Shown here in pieces: positions 1 through 7,696 of a stretch of 17,594 bases of DNA; position 1 is the first letter of the stretch; each line of letters begins with the position of its first letter. The DNA is from CAZJFC01 sp964545245 (GTDB lineage: Bacteria > Pseudomonadota > Alphaproteobacteria > Rickettsiales > 21-14-0-20-44-7), in contig CAZJFC010000037.1 in assembly GCA_964545245.1 (NCBI GenBank), positions 1-17,594 of the forward strand, given 5' to 3'. The notes under the pieces are model-generated. The model was not told where the DNA came from. It made no database searches and saw only the letters and a list, made by a program, of their open reading frames with translations. The position numbers and the translations under genes were made by a program.

Positions 1-1
1 G

Positions 2-1177
2 GCGGCTGAGGATGCGCCTACTGACGCAACTGGACAGACGGTTCCCGCCCCGGATGCGGCCATGCAGCTACAACAGCAACAGGGAGGGGAACCTGCCCCT
101 GAAGTCGTGCCGCTCCTGCAAATGGCTGAGCCTCCTTTGCCGGAAGCTAACATGGATCAGGGTACGGCGAATAATGTGATTAACAATGAACCGGCTGAGA
201 AAAGGCTGTTACTGCTGGGGCCGCAACCCCTGCCACCGCCGCAGAATGAAGTTAACCCTGCTTCCTTACCGCCTGCCGCGCAAAACGAGCATTACAGGCT
301 GCAATCGACAGACCCGGAAGAGAGGCTAAGGGCTAATACACCTGAAGATTTCCAAGGCTCCATGATGTATGACCCATCGCAGCTTGAGCGCATAGTGAAA
401 GTGTACGAGGCGTTGGTTGCCAAGAGGAATATGCCAAAGCCTGCGCCTGAAACCAGAAGTGATGATAAGGCCCTGAAAGGTATTCTTGACAGGCTCGGCG
501 CGGATAAAAAGAAAGAGGAGGACCGCCCGCTGGACCCTGTCGCGATCTACCTTAATTCGATAATGTACCGTGGAGAGGGCAACGGGCTTGCATGGATTAA
601 CATGAAGAAATTTGAGCTTGGCGCGCAGCAGGAGTTGCTGAAGCTGATTTCGGTGGATGAGGATTCGGCGATTATTTCGTGGAACGTGAGCGACCCGGCA
701 ATTAACCTTGATTTCCTTGAGAGGGAAATTCAGGATAACCAGATGGACAGGGAATCGCTTGATCTTACCGGGCAGGTGAAAAAACCAGATGATATGTTCG
801 AGGAGAAACCAAAGCCCAGAAAACGGGACAGGCGTCAGGTGGTATCCGTTAACCGCGAGCAGAGGATTGTAACTATCAGGCTGAAACCAAACCAGACATT
901 TGATACGGAAAGTTTCACGGTAAGGGAAGGAAAACCGGCGACGTTCGAGCGTAAACAGGAAGTTGTAAAGAAGACGGATGAGGAAAAACTCCAGGAAAAA
1001 GGGATTATGCTTGATGCTAACGGTTCTCCGATGCAGCCGGTTCCGGGATTCGGGCAGACAGGCTATGCGCCGGTTATAGAGAACAGGCTTGCCGACAAGA
1101 TCAACCCGGACCGTGACCCGGTAACCATGCAGGCAGTTCCGCCGCCGGTTTTCCGCGATGAGACGAACCATCCTTAA
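2..1177 (+). CDS. Hypothetical Pro/Gln-rich protein, 5' end outside window
   Basis: I do not recognise this protein. The reading frame is open from base 2, and an in-frame ATG at 62 follows 20 sense codons rich in Ala, Asp, Pro and Thr. The gene therefore probably starts upstream of the window, leaving 391 visible codons. The first third is low-complexity (Gln, Pro, Glu, Leu) and looks disordered. The middle part, from about the MMYDPSQLERIVKVYEAL segment, is predicted helical and charged, and contains a more ordered-looking stretch around DPVAIYLNSIMYRGEGNGLAW. A Lys/Arg-rich segment (EEKPKPRKRDRRQ) precedes the C-terminal part. No signal peptide or membrane segment is visible in the part present. 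A weak hairpin follows the stop. Codon use matches the neighbours, and the opposite-strand ORF over this stretch is a shadow. It could be a structural or secreted-effector-like protein, but nothing in the sequence decides this. Confidence 0.75.
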   Translation, partial: AAEDAPTDATGQTVPAPDAAMQLQQQQGGEPAPEVVPLLQMAEPPLPEANMDQGTANNVINNEPAEKRLLLLGPQPLPPPQNEVNPASLPPAAQNEHYRLQSTDPEERLRANTPEDFQGSMMYDPSQLERIVKVYEALVAKRNMPKPAPETRSDDKALKGILDRLGADKKKEEDRPLDPVAIYLNSIMYRGEGNGLAWINMKKFELGAQQELLKLISVDEDSAIISWNVSDPAINLDFLEREIQDNQMDRESLDLTGQVKKPDDMFEEKPKPRKRDRRQVVSVNREQRIVTIRLKPNQTFDTESFTVREGKPATFERKQEVVKKTDEEKLQEKGIMLDANGSPMQPVPGFGQTGYAPVIENRLADKINPDRDPVTMQAVPPPVFRDETNHP

Positions 1178-1178
1178 T

Positions 1179-1199
1179 TGGGCAACCAGAGCCCATTTT
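1179..1199 (+). terminator. Weak terminator-like hairpin after the first gene
   Basis: TGGGC (1179-1183) pairs with GCCCA (1191-1195) across a 7-base loop, and TTTTA follows. It sits two bases after the stop codon of the first gene, where an intrinsic terminator would be expected. The stem is only 5 bp and the T-run only four bases, so termination would be weak. Confidence 0.35.
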
Positions 1200-1276
1200 A
1201 CCGGGTGAATGGCAATTCGGCGCGGGATTCTATTTCCCCTTGTTTCTTGCAATAAATTCCTTACTCTCCCCGCATT

Positions 1277-2818
1277 ATGACAAATTACGATGAAGCGAAA
1301 TCATGGCAGTTTATCGAAGCGCGTAAATTGCTTGAGCGCGTTAAAAAGAACCCGCCGAAGAAAGGTTATGTATTATTTGAAACCGGCTATGGCCCAAGTG
1401 GGCTGCCGCATATAGGCACGTTCGGCGAGGTTGCCCGCACCACGATGGTGCGCCACGCCTTCCGGCAGATTTCCGATATCCCGACAAGGCTTTTCTGCGT
1501 TTCGGATGATATGGACGGTTTACGCAAAGTTCCTGAGAACCTTCCGCAGCAGGAAATGCTCCTGCAATATCTCAACAAGCCGCTCACAAAAGTTCCCGAC
1601 CCGTTCGGTACACATGAAAGCTATGGCCACCACATGAATTCGCGCCTGCGCGACTTCCTTGATGGTTTCGGTTTCGAGTATGAATTCAAAAGCGCCACTG
1701 ACTTATATAAGAACGGCGATTTTGATGAGAAGCTCCTGCTCGCCCTAAAGCAATACGACAAAATCATGAATATCATGTTGCCGACACTGGGTGAGGAGCG
1801 CCGCAAGACATACAGCCCGTTCCTGCCGATCTCGCCAAAGACCGGCAATGTGCTTTACGTGCCGATGAAATCGGTGAACCCGGAAAAAGGCACAATAGTT
1901 TTCGATGACGAAGACGGGGAGGAAACCGAAATAAAAGTTACAGGCGGCAATTGCAAACTGCAATGGAAGCCGGATTTTGGCATGCGTTGGGCAGCGTTGG
2001 ATGTCGACTTTGAAATGTACGGCAAAGACCATCTGGTGAACGGAAAAATCTATTCCGAGATTTGCCGGGTGCTGGGCGGCAACCCGCCGGTGCAGTTCAA
2101 TTATGAGCTGTTCCTCGATGAAAAAGGTGAGAAAATTTCCAAATCGAAAGGTAACGGTATCACTATTGACCAGTGGTTGACCTATGCCTCTCAGGAAAGC
2201 CTTGCATTATATATGCAGCAGGCTCCGCAAAAAGCTAAGCGACTTTATTTCGATGTTATCCCTAAGAACGTTGATGAATACCAGACATGGCTAAAGAAAT
2301 ATCATGAAACTCCTGATATTGATAACCCGGTATGGCACATCCATGCAGGCAACCCGCCCAAGCCGAAAAGCGACCTCAGCTTCTCGTTGCTCCTTAACCT
2401 TGCGAGTGCATGCAACCCGGAAGATAAATCAATCCTGTGGGGTTTCATTTCCAAATATGACCCGAAGGCCTCGCCGGAATCATGCCCGAAACTTGACCAG
2501 CTCGCCGGGTACGCAGTGCGCTATTATCACGACTTCGTGAAGCCGAATAAAAAATACCGCGCGCCGAATGATAAGGAGCGTGCGGCGATGCAGGAACTGG
2601 CTGCCGAGCTTGGCAAGGCTGGCGGAGCGGATGGGGCCGCGCTTCAGCAGATTGTTTATGATATCGGCAAGAAGCACGGGTTTGAAAACCTGCGTGAATG
2701 GTTTGGGGCGTTATATGAAGTTTTGCTCGGCGCGGAGCAGGGGCCGCGCATGGGGAGTTTTATCAGTTTGTTTGGTGTAAATGAAACAATCGCGCTGATA
2801 AATGACAAACTGAAATAA
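1277..2818 (+). CDS. lysK: Class I lysyl-tRNA synthetase
   Basis: Attaches lysine to tRNA-Lys in the cytoplasm, using ATP. This is the class I (archaeal/alphaproteobacterial) enzyme, unrelated to the class II LysS/LysU of most bacteria. The class I signature PHIGT lies at residues 44-48, inside the GYGPSGLPHIGTFGEV block typical of LysK. The second ATP-binding motif KISKSK is at residues 286-291, followed by GNGIT. The length of 513 aa is normal for the family. The ATG at 1277 is preferred because the family N-terminus (EARKLLERV before the VLFETGYGP block) begins just after it, but I see no Shine-Dalgarno sequence in front (CTCTCCCCGCATT), so initiation may be weak or leaderless. The gene stands alone between the first gene and the pet operon. 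No class II lysS is visible in the window. Identification is very secure. Confidence 0.97.
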   Translation: MTNYDEAKSWQFIEARKLLERVKKNPPKKGYVLFETGYGPSGLPHIGTFGEVARTTMVRHAFRQISDIPTRLFCVSDDMDGLRKVPENLPQQEMLLQYLNKPLTKVPDPFGTHESYGHHMNSRLRDFLDGFGFEYEFKSATDLYKNGDFDEKLLLALKQYDKIMNIMLPTLGEERRKTYSPFLPISPKTGNVLYVPMKSVNPEKGTIVFDDEDGEETEIKVTGGNCKLQWKPDFGMRWAALDVDFEMYGKDHLVNGKIYSEICRVLGGNPPVQFNYELFLDEKGEKISKSKGNGITIDQWLTYASQESLALYMQQAPQKAKRLYFDVIPKNVDEYQTWLKKYHETPDIDNPVWHIHAGNPPKPKSDLSFSLLLNLASACNPEDKSILWGFISKYDPKASPESCPKLDQLAGYAVRYYHDFVKPNKKYRAPNDKERAAMQELAAELGKAGGADGAALQQIVYDIGKKHGFENLREWFGALYEVLLGAEQGPRMGSFISLFGVNETIALINDKLK

Positions 2819-2833
2819 CAGGTGACAAATTGG

Positions 2834-2861
2834 CTTGACTAATCGTCCTCCGGGTTATAGT
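2834..2861 (+). promoter_or_regulatory. Candidate sigma-70 promoter for petABC
   Basis: CTTGACT (2834-2840) contains a 5/6 match to the -35 hexamer, with the leading C common in alphaproteobacterial promoters. TATAGT (2856-2861) is a 5/6 match to the -10 hexamer. The spacer is only 15 bases, shorter than ideal. It lies in the 67-base gap between lysK and petA, 24 bases before the petA ATG, which is where a promoter for the operon is needed. Confidence 0.45.
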
Positions 2862-2885
2862 TACACTGCCAATAAGGTTTGAGAG

Positions 2886-3524
2886 ATGGGAAAAGACAAT
2901 AATTATATTTCAAGCAATGCCGCATTTGGCACTGTCTCCGATTGTGGCACCGAAGGCGGCTGTGCTGACCAGTCAAAACGTGATTTCGTGGTTATGGCTT
3001 CCGCTGGTTTGGGTGCGGTTGGTGTTTGCGCGGCAGTATGGCCGGCGATTGACAGCATGAATCCTTCCGCGGATGTCCTTGCGCAAAGCTCCATTGAGGT
3101 TGATATTTCTTCCGTACCGGAAGGTGACCAGAAAAAAGTAATGTGGCGCGGTATGCCGATCTTCATTTATCACCGCACGCAGGCGCAAATCGATGAAGCG
3201 CGCAATGTTGATGCAAGCGAGCTTAAAGACGTTGAAACCGACGACGAGCGCGTTATTCCGGGGATGGAAAAATGGCTGGTCGTGGTTGGCGTTTGCACGC
3301 ATCTTGGTTGCGTTCCGCAGGCGAACCAGGGCGAATATAACGGCTGGTTCTGCTCCTGCCACGGCTCGCAATATGATTCTTCCGCAAGGATTCGTAAAGG
3401 CCCGGCACCTACTAACCTGCCGATCCCGCCTTACGCGTTTCTTTCCGATACCAAGATTTTTATCGGTGACATTAATTCAATTAAAGACGCAAGCGTCAGA
3501 AAACATAACGGCACATTGGCTTAA
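2886..3524 (+). CDS. petA: Cytochrome bc1 complex Rieske iron-sulfur subunit
   Basis: Iron-sulfur subunit of ubiquinol-cytochrome c reductase. It takes one electron from ubiquinol at the Qo site and passes it to cytochrome c1. The 2Fe-2S ligands are in box I, CTHLGC (137-142; C137, H139), and box II, CSCHGS (156-161; C156, H159). C142 and C158 form the expected disulfide. The Pro loop GPAP is at 172-175. A KRDFV segment before the hydrophobic helix (about 34-56) resembles a Tat-type anchor with Lys-Arg in place of the twin Arg. Two oddities are visible: the Gly usual before RIRKGPAP is Ala167, and the cytoplasmic N-terminus has two extra cysteines (C20, C26), with a third (C48) in the helix. 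AAGG eight bases before the ATG serves as ribosome binding site. It is the first gene of petABC. Confidence 0.97.
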   Translation: MGKDNNYISSNAAFGTVSDCGTEGGCADQSKRDFVVMASAGLGAVGVCAAVWPAIDSMNPSADVLAQSSIEVDISSVPEGDQKKVMWRGMPIFIYHRTQAQIDEARNVDASELKDVETDDERVIPGMEKWLVVVGVCTHLGCVPQANQGEYNGWFCSCHGSQYDSSARIRKGPAPTNLPIPPYAFLSDTKIFIGDINSIKDASVRKHNGTLA

Positions 3525-3529
3525 TTATT

Positions 3530-4738
3530 ATGGCAGGACCTAAAAAAGAACAGCAACCGGGGATTATTGGCTGGATTGATTACAGGCTTCCCATCTTCAG
3601 CATGCTGAAGCATTCAACTACCGAATACTTCGCGCCGAAAAACCTTAACTATATGTGGAACTTCGGTTCCGTTGCGGGTATCGCGCTGGTTATCCAGATC
3701 GTTACCGGCATCCTGCTCGCGATGCATTACACCCCGCATGTCGATAATGCCTTCAACAGCGTTGAGCACATCATGCGCGATGTGAACTATGGCTGGCTGT
3801 TGCGCTACACCCATGCTGTCGGCGCTTCCATGTTCTTCATTGTGGTTTACATCCATATTTTCCGTGGCCTTTATTACGGTTCTTACAAATCCCCGCGCGA
3901 AATTCTGTGGTGGATAGGCGTTATCATTTTCCTTGCCATGATGGCAACCGCGTTCATGGGCTATGTCCTTCCGTGGGGGCAGATGAGCTTCTGGGGTGCG
4001 ACGGTTATCACCAACTTCTTCCAGACAATCCCGGTGGTCGGCCCGGACATCACCGAATGGCTGCGTGGCGGCTTCTCGGTTGATAACGCGGCGCTTAACC
4101 GTTTCTTTGCCCTGCATTACCTTCTTCCGTTTGTTATTCTCGGCCTTGTTGTGGTGCATCTTATGGCGCTCCACACCCATGGTTCCAACAACCCGACCGG
4201 TGTCGAAATAAAAAGCGAGAAGGATACTATTCCGTTCCACCCTTATTACACAATCAAGGATGTTTTCGGTTTCGGTATTTATTTCATCATTTTCGCGGCG
4301 CTGATCTTCTTCGCGCCGAATTACCTCGGCCACCCGGACAACTACATAGAAGCTGACCCGATGGTAACTCCGCAGCACATTGTTCCTGAATGGTATTTCC
4401 TGCCGTTCTATGCAATCCTGCGCGCGATCCCTGACGCTTTCCTTGGCGTTATCGCGATGTTCGCGTCAATTGCGGTGCTGTTCCTGCTTCCCTGGCTGGA
4501 TACTTCAAAAGTTCGTGGCGGGCGCTACCGTCCGGTGTTCCGCGTGTTCTTCTGGATATTTGCGCTTAATGCGGTGTTCCTCGGCTATATCGGCGCGATG
4601 CCTGCAGAAGGCTGGTATCTCACCGCAGGGCGTATTGCTACCGTATGGTATTTCTTCCACCTGCTCGTGATTTTGCCTGTAATCGGTAAGCTTGAAACCC
4701 CAAGACCTCTGCCAAATTCTATCAGCGAGGCGAAGTAA
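3530..4738 (+). CDS. petB: Cytochrome b subunit of the bc1 complex
   Basis: Membrane core of ubiquinol-cytochrome c reductase, carrying hemes bL and bH and forming the quinol oxidation (Qo) and quinone reduction (Qi) sites. The four heme-ligand histidines are H95, H109, H196 and H210, each pair 14 residues apart as in the family. The Qo motif PEWY is at 286-289, followed by FLPFYAILRAIPD. The hydrophobicity fits the usual eight transmembrane helices. The 402-aa length matches undivided bacterial cytochrome b, so this is not the split b6/subunit IV form. The ATG lies five bases after the petA stop and has no clear Shine-Dalgarno sequence, suggesting coupled translation. The stop overlaps the petC start by one base (TAATG). 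The long minus-strand ORF across this gene is a codon-structure shadow. Confidence 0.98.
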   Translation: MAGPKKEQQPGIIGWIDYRLPIFSMLKHSTTEYFAPKNLNYMWNFGSVAGIALVIQIVTGILLAMHYTPHVDNAFNSVEHIMRDVNYGWLLRYTHAVGASMFFIVVYIHIFRGLYYGSYKSPREILWWIGVIIFLAMMATAFMGYVLPWGQMSFWGATVITNFFQTIPVVGPDITEWLRGGFSVDNAALNRFFALHYLLPFVILGLVVVHLMALHTHGSNNPTGVEIKSEKDTIPFHPYYTIKDVFGFGIYFIIFAALIFFAPNYLGHPDNYIEADPMVTPQHIVPEWYFLPFYAILRAIPDAFLGVIAMFASIAVLFLLPWLDTSKVRGGRYRPVFRVFFWIFALNAVFLGYIGAMPAEGWYLTAGRIATVWYFFHLLVILPVIGKLETPRPLPNSISEAK

Positions 4739-5538
4739 TGAACGACAAACTTAAGAAAGCATTATTTGTATTGATCGGCGGGTTCCTTTTCCTTTCGGCA
4801 ATAATTTATTACATCAATAATGGTTTTGCCTTGCCGCCGGAGGTTTCCCACGAGGAAAAGAAACATCCTAAACAGGTGCAATGGTCATTCGATGGCCCGT
4901 TCGGCACTTTTGACAAACAGGCGATCCAGCGCGGTTACAAGGTTTACAAGGAAGTCTGCGCAAGCTGCCACTCAATGAACCTGATTAAATACCGCAACCT
5001 TACCGCTATTGGCTTCAGCGAGGAGGAAGTGAAGGCGATCGCCGCAGAATATTCTTATCCGGCAATTGATGACTATGGCGAACCGACTGACCGTCCGGGA
5101 ACTCCGGCAGATGCGTTCCATGCCCCTTATCCGAACGATATTGCAGCGGCAGCAGCAAATGGCGGTTCAATTCCACCAGACCTTTCCCTTATGGTAAAAG
5201 CCCGCGAAGATGGCGCTAATTATACTTATTCCCTGCTGGTGGGATATCAGGAACCTCCTGAAGGTTTTGACACTCTAGGCAAAAGCTATAATCCCTATTT
5301 CCCCGGTATGAGGATTTCAATGCCGCAACCTTTGCAAGCCGGCCAGATTGATTATGAAGACGGAACCGAAGCTACGCTTGAGCAACACGCCAAGGACGTT
5401 GTTGCCTTCATGCAATGGGCGGCAGAGCCTGAGATGGAGCATCGTAAACGTATGGGTATCAAGGTTATCGCCTTCCTCACGGTTGCCACGATCTTCTTCT
5501 ATCTCGCAAAAGTAAGGATTTGGGCAAGGGTTCACTAA
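4738..5538 (+). CDS. petC: Cytochrome c1 subunit of the bc1 complex
   Basis: Heme c protein that accepts electrons from the Rieske centre and reduces soluble or membrane cytochrome c in the periplasm. The heme attachment motif CASCH is at 74-78 (C74, C77, axial H78). The sixth ligand is most likely Met195 in the NPYFPGMRISMP block. An N-terminal hydrophobic segment (about 8-26) acts as a signal sequence. A C-terminal helix (about 242-258) followed by KVRIWARVH anchors the protein with its tail in the cytoplasm. The length of 266 aa is normal. The start overlaps the petB stop by one base. Maturation of this protein needs the Ccm heme-export system, of which ccmA lies elsewhere in this window. 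Last gene of the operon. Confidence 0.97.
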   Translation: MNDKLKKALFVLIGGFLFLSAIIYYINNGFALPPEVSHEEKKHPKQVQWSFDGPFGTFDKQAIQRGYKVYKEVCASCHSMNLIKYRNLTAIGFSEEEVKAIAAEYSYPAIDDYGEPTDRPGTPADAFHAPYPNDIAAAAANGGSIPPDLSLMVKAREDGANYTYSLLVGYQEPPEGFDTLGKSYNPYFPGMRISMPQPLQAGQIDYEDGTEATLEQHAKDVVAFMQWAAEPEMEHRKRMGIKVIAFLTVATIFFYLAKVRIWARVH

Positions 5539-5564
5539 AAAACATGCTGCTTAGTCATTAATTC

Positions 5565-5593
5565 TTGCATATTTATTAATAATTTAATAAAAC
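5565..5593 (+). promoter_or_regulatory. Weak candidate promoter before the EF-hand gene
   Basis: TTGCAT (5565-5570) and TAAAAC (5588-5593) are partial -35 and -10 matches separated by 17 bases, in the very AT-rich 111-base gap after petC. It overlaps the start of the hairpin, so if both were functional the hairpin would lie in or near the 5' leader. In AT-rich sequence such matches occur often by chance. Confidence 0.25.
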
Positions 5594-5630
5594 GGTAATA
5601 ACATCATGTTACTGTTTATATTAATTTTTT
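5590..5630 (+). terminator. AT-rich hairpin plus T-run after petC
   Basis: AAACGG (5590-5595) and TAACA (5599-5603) pair with TGTTA (5607-5611) and CTGTTT (5612-5617), leaving a three-base bulge, one G-T pair and a TCA loop. A run of six Ts ends at 5630. This can act as an intrinsic terminator for petABC, although the stem is AT-rich. It also sits in front of the next gene, so it could belong to that gene's leader. Confidence 0.4.
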
Positions 5631-5649
5631 AATATCTGGAAGAGGTATT

Positions 5650-6672
5650 ATGGCGATTGGCAACTGGTTCCGCAAAAAATTTAATATGGACAACGACGGT
5701 GTTGTCAGCGAGAAAGAGTTGCATCAAGCTCTTAAAAAAGCTCATGATGTGTTTGAACAAACCCTCCGCTTTGACATCGACCGTGACCCAAGATTTAATA
5801 CAAGGCACAACGTAACTTCCAATGGCAATTATATGACTGTGGAACTCACCTATGGTGAGGAGGGTAAAAGGCAAGGTCTGGTTGGCCGTATAACAATCGA
5901 CAAGCATTCCGGCGATTATAGGGTTGAGTCGTTTTTTGACCGTGGTTCCCGTCAATACCAGCGCGAAGGCGAAGAAGTGGCTAAAACTAGGGATTTCGGC
6001 AAAGATAACACCCCGAAAACACGTGGCGGGCAGTTTAGCGACTCAAAAAGGTTGGGCAGGCATGAGCCGACTGGTGAATGGGAGCTTAAAAAAGTTGTTT
6101 ATGAACGCGGTGCAGGCATTACTACCTCTCACGGTGTTAGGGGCAAGATAGAGTATGGCGACATTGTGATGGTTGACCCAAAAGGCCGTGAGGTTTTTCG
6201 TGAAGCTTATGTTTCCGGCCCTTATGGAAGTGGATCGCCGCCAGATAAAGACCGTTACCGTATGGCTAAGGATCTTTGCGAGTTCACTCCGGTAGGATGC
6301 AAATCTAATGTTAAGATGTCCGGCCACCGGATTTTGACAGATAATGGTGGACGTACGAAGTATCTTAACCATGATGACGGTGGAGTTCCCGGCAGCCGTG
6401 GCTGCAATGTATTCGTTCGTGAAGGGGCATTTAATAATTATATGGCAGCGTGGAACAGCATTCCGCGCAACGAACGCCCTGATTTTATGGAAAGGGAATG
6501 GTTCCGCGGCGGCAGCAATTCGCGTGATATGGCGGCTGTGCGTGAAGCGGTTGACGCGCGTGGTATGGATTTCAAAAATCTGCCAAGGATGCAGGATGTG
6601 GATGACCGTAACAGGCTTGTTGCGCATTCATCCCAGAACCTTGCCCAGTTCCGTGGGCGCGACCGCAGCTAA
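5650..6672 (+). CDS. Hypothetical protein with EF-hand loop and YkuD/DUF2778-like motif
   Basis: I do not recognise the whole protein. Residues 12-23 match the canonical 12-residue EF-hand calcium loop (N12, D14, D16, G17, V18, S20, E23), followed by helix-like LHQALKKAHDVFEQ. Only one such loop is visible. Residues 241-252 read H-D-D-G-G-V-P-G-S-R-G-C. From memory, this resembles the H-x-D-G-G-x-P-G-x-x-G-C active-site block of small YkuD-like or DUF2778 peptidoglycan-acting domains, where His and Cys are catalytic. The segment before it (YVSGPYGSGSPPDKDRYRM) fits the turn-rich entry to such a domain. There is no signal peptide or membrane helix, so if the protein acts on the cell wall it would need a non-Sec route. 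GGAAGAGG before the ATG is a strong ribosome binding site. It converges on gap with 13 bases between. Coding status is sure; function is inference. Confidence 0.85.
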   Translation: MAIGNWFRKKFNMDNDGVVSEKELHQALKKAHDVFEQTLRFDIDRDPRFNTRHNVTSNGNYMTVELTYGEEGKRQGLVGRITIDKHSGDYRVESFFDRGSRQYQREGEEVAKTRDFGKDNTPKTRGGQFSDSKRLGRHEPTGEWELKKVVYERGAGITTSHGVRGKIEYGDIVMVDPKGREVFREAYVSGPYGSGSPPDKDRYRMAKDLCEFTPVGCKSNVKMSGHRILTDNGGRTKYLNHDDGGVPGSRGCNVFVREGAFNNYMAAWNSIPRNERPDFMEREWFRGGSNSRDMAAVREAVDARGMDFKNLPRMQDVDDRNRLVAHSSQNLAQFRGRDRS

Positions 6673-6685
6673 TTGCGTTTAAAAT

Positions 6686-7687
6686 CTATTCCAGCCAGAA
6701 TTTAGCTACATCCAGCATACGGCAGGAGAAGCCCCATTCGTTGTCATACCAGCTTGCGATGCGCACAAGGTCGCCGTTCACCACGCGCGTCTGCGTGGCG
6801 TCAAAACTGGATGAGTTGCTGTTGTGGTTGAAGTCGATGGAAACCAGCGGCTCGGTGTAATAGCCCAGAACGCCTTTTAATCTTCCCTCTGCTGCTTCTT
6901 TCATAGCCGCGTTGATCTCATCCTTGCTGGTTTTGCGCGAAGGGGTGAAGGTAAGGTCAACCATCGAAACATTCGGGGTAGGAACGCGGATGGCGGTTCC
7001 TTCCAGCTTGCCTTCAAGTTCCGGCAGCACGAGGCCGATTGCTTTCGCAGCGCCGGTTGAAGTCGGGATTATTGACAAAGCGCCCGCGCGCGCGCGGCGA
7101 AGGTCTTTGTGTTTTGCGTCAAGGATAACCTGGTCATTGGTATAGGCGTGGATGGTTGTCATGTAACCCTGCACGATTCCAACCGCGTTGTTGAGCACCT
7201 GCGCAACCGGGGCAAGGCCGTTGGTCGTGCATGAGCCGATCGAGATAACTTCGTGTTCTTTCTTAAGCGCATCGTTGTTCACGCCGTAAACAATGGTTGC
7301 GTCAACCCCTTCCGCAGGTGCGGAAATGATAACTTTTTTCGCGCCGGACTCAATATGCCCGTAAGCGTCGGATTTGCCTTTGAACGCGCCGGTGCATTCC
7401 ATCACCACGTCAATGCCGAGTTCTTTCCACGGGAGTTTTTTCGGGTCGCGCTCGGAGATGAGCTTAACTTTCTTGCCTGCAATCCTGAGGTCAGCGCTGT
7501 CGGCTTCCACCTGCGGGAAAACGCCATGTATCGAGTCATATTTCAGCAAATGTGCGTGGGTGTTCGCATCCCCGCTGCCGCCGTTGATGGCAACGATTTC
7601 GATATCATTATACCCAAGTTCATGGACTGCACGGGTTATGCAGCGTCCGATGCGGCCAAGGCCGTTGATTGCGATTCTGATAGTCAT
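6686..7687 (-). CDS. gap: Glyceraldehyde-3-phosphate dehydrogenase, type I
   Basis: Oxidises and phosphorylates glyceraldehyde 3-phosphate to 1,3-bisphosphoglycerate in central carbon metabolism. It has the N-terminal dinucleotide fold INGLGRIGR (residues 7-15) and the catalytic Cys153 in SCTTNG. The C-terminal ASWYDNEWGF block is also diagnostic. The length of 333 aa is typical. Two departures are visible. The strand end that normally reads AIND reads AING (G36), so the Asp that binds the adenosine ribose of NAD is absent, and SCTTNCLAP has become SCTTNGLAP (G157). The coenzyme preference may therefore be relaxed, which is inference. The gene starts nine bases after tkt, with AAGGAC as ribosome binding site, so tkt and gap form one operon. 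A plus-strand ORF (7253-7939) across the junction is a shadow. Confidence 0.97.
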   Translation of the reverse strand: MTIRIAINGLGRIGRCITRAVHELGYNDIEIVAINGGSGDANTHAHLLKYDSIHGVFPQVEADSADLRIAGKKVKLISERDPKKLPWKELGIDVVMECTGAFKGKSDAYGHIESGAKKVIISAPAEGVDATIVYGVNNDALKKEHEVISIGSCTTNGLAPVAQVLNNAVGIVQGYMTTIHAYTNDQVILDAKHKDLRRARAGALSIIPTSTGAAKAIGLVLPELEGKLEGTAIRVPTPNVSMVDLTFTPSRKTSKDEINAAMKEAAEGRLKGVLGYYTEPLVSIDFNHNSNSSSFDATQTRVVNGDLVRIASWYDNEWGFSCRMLDVAKFWLE

Positions 7688-7696
7688 GGCGTCCTT

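Noticed and set aside
326..1252. Minus-strand ORF of 308 codons opposite the first gene
   Set aside because: It is Arg/Leu/His-rich with no recognisable motif, and the plus-strand frame has normal composition and continues beyond the window.
3614..4378. Minus-strand ORF of 254 codons opposite petB
   Set aside because: It is the codon-structure shadow of cytochrome b; the Arg/Asn/Glu/His-rich product has no motif.
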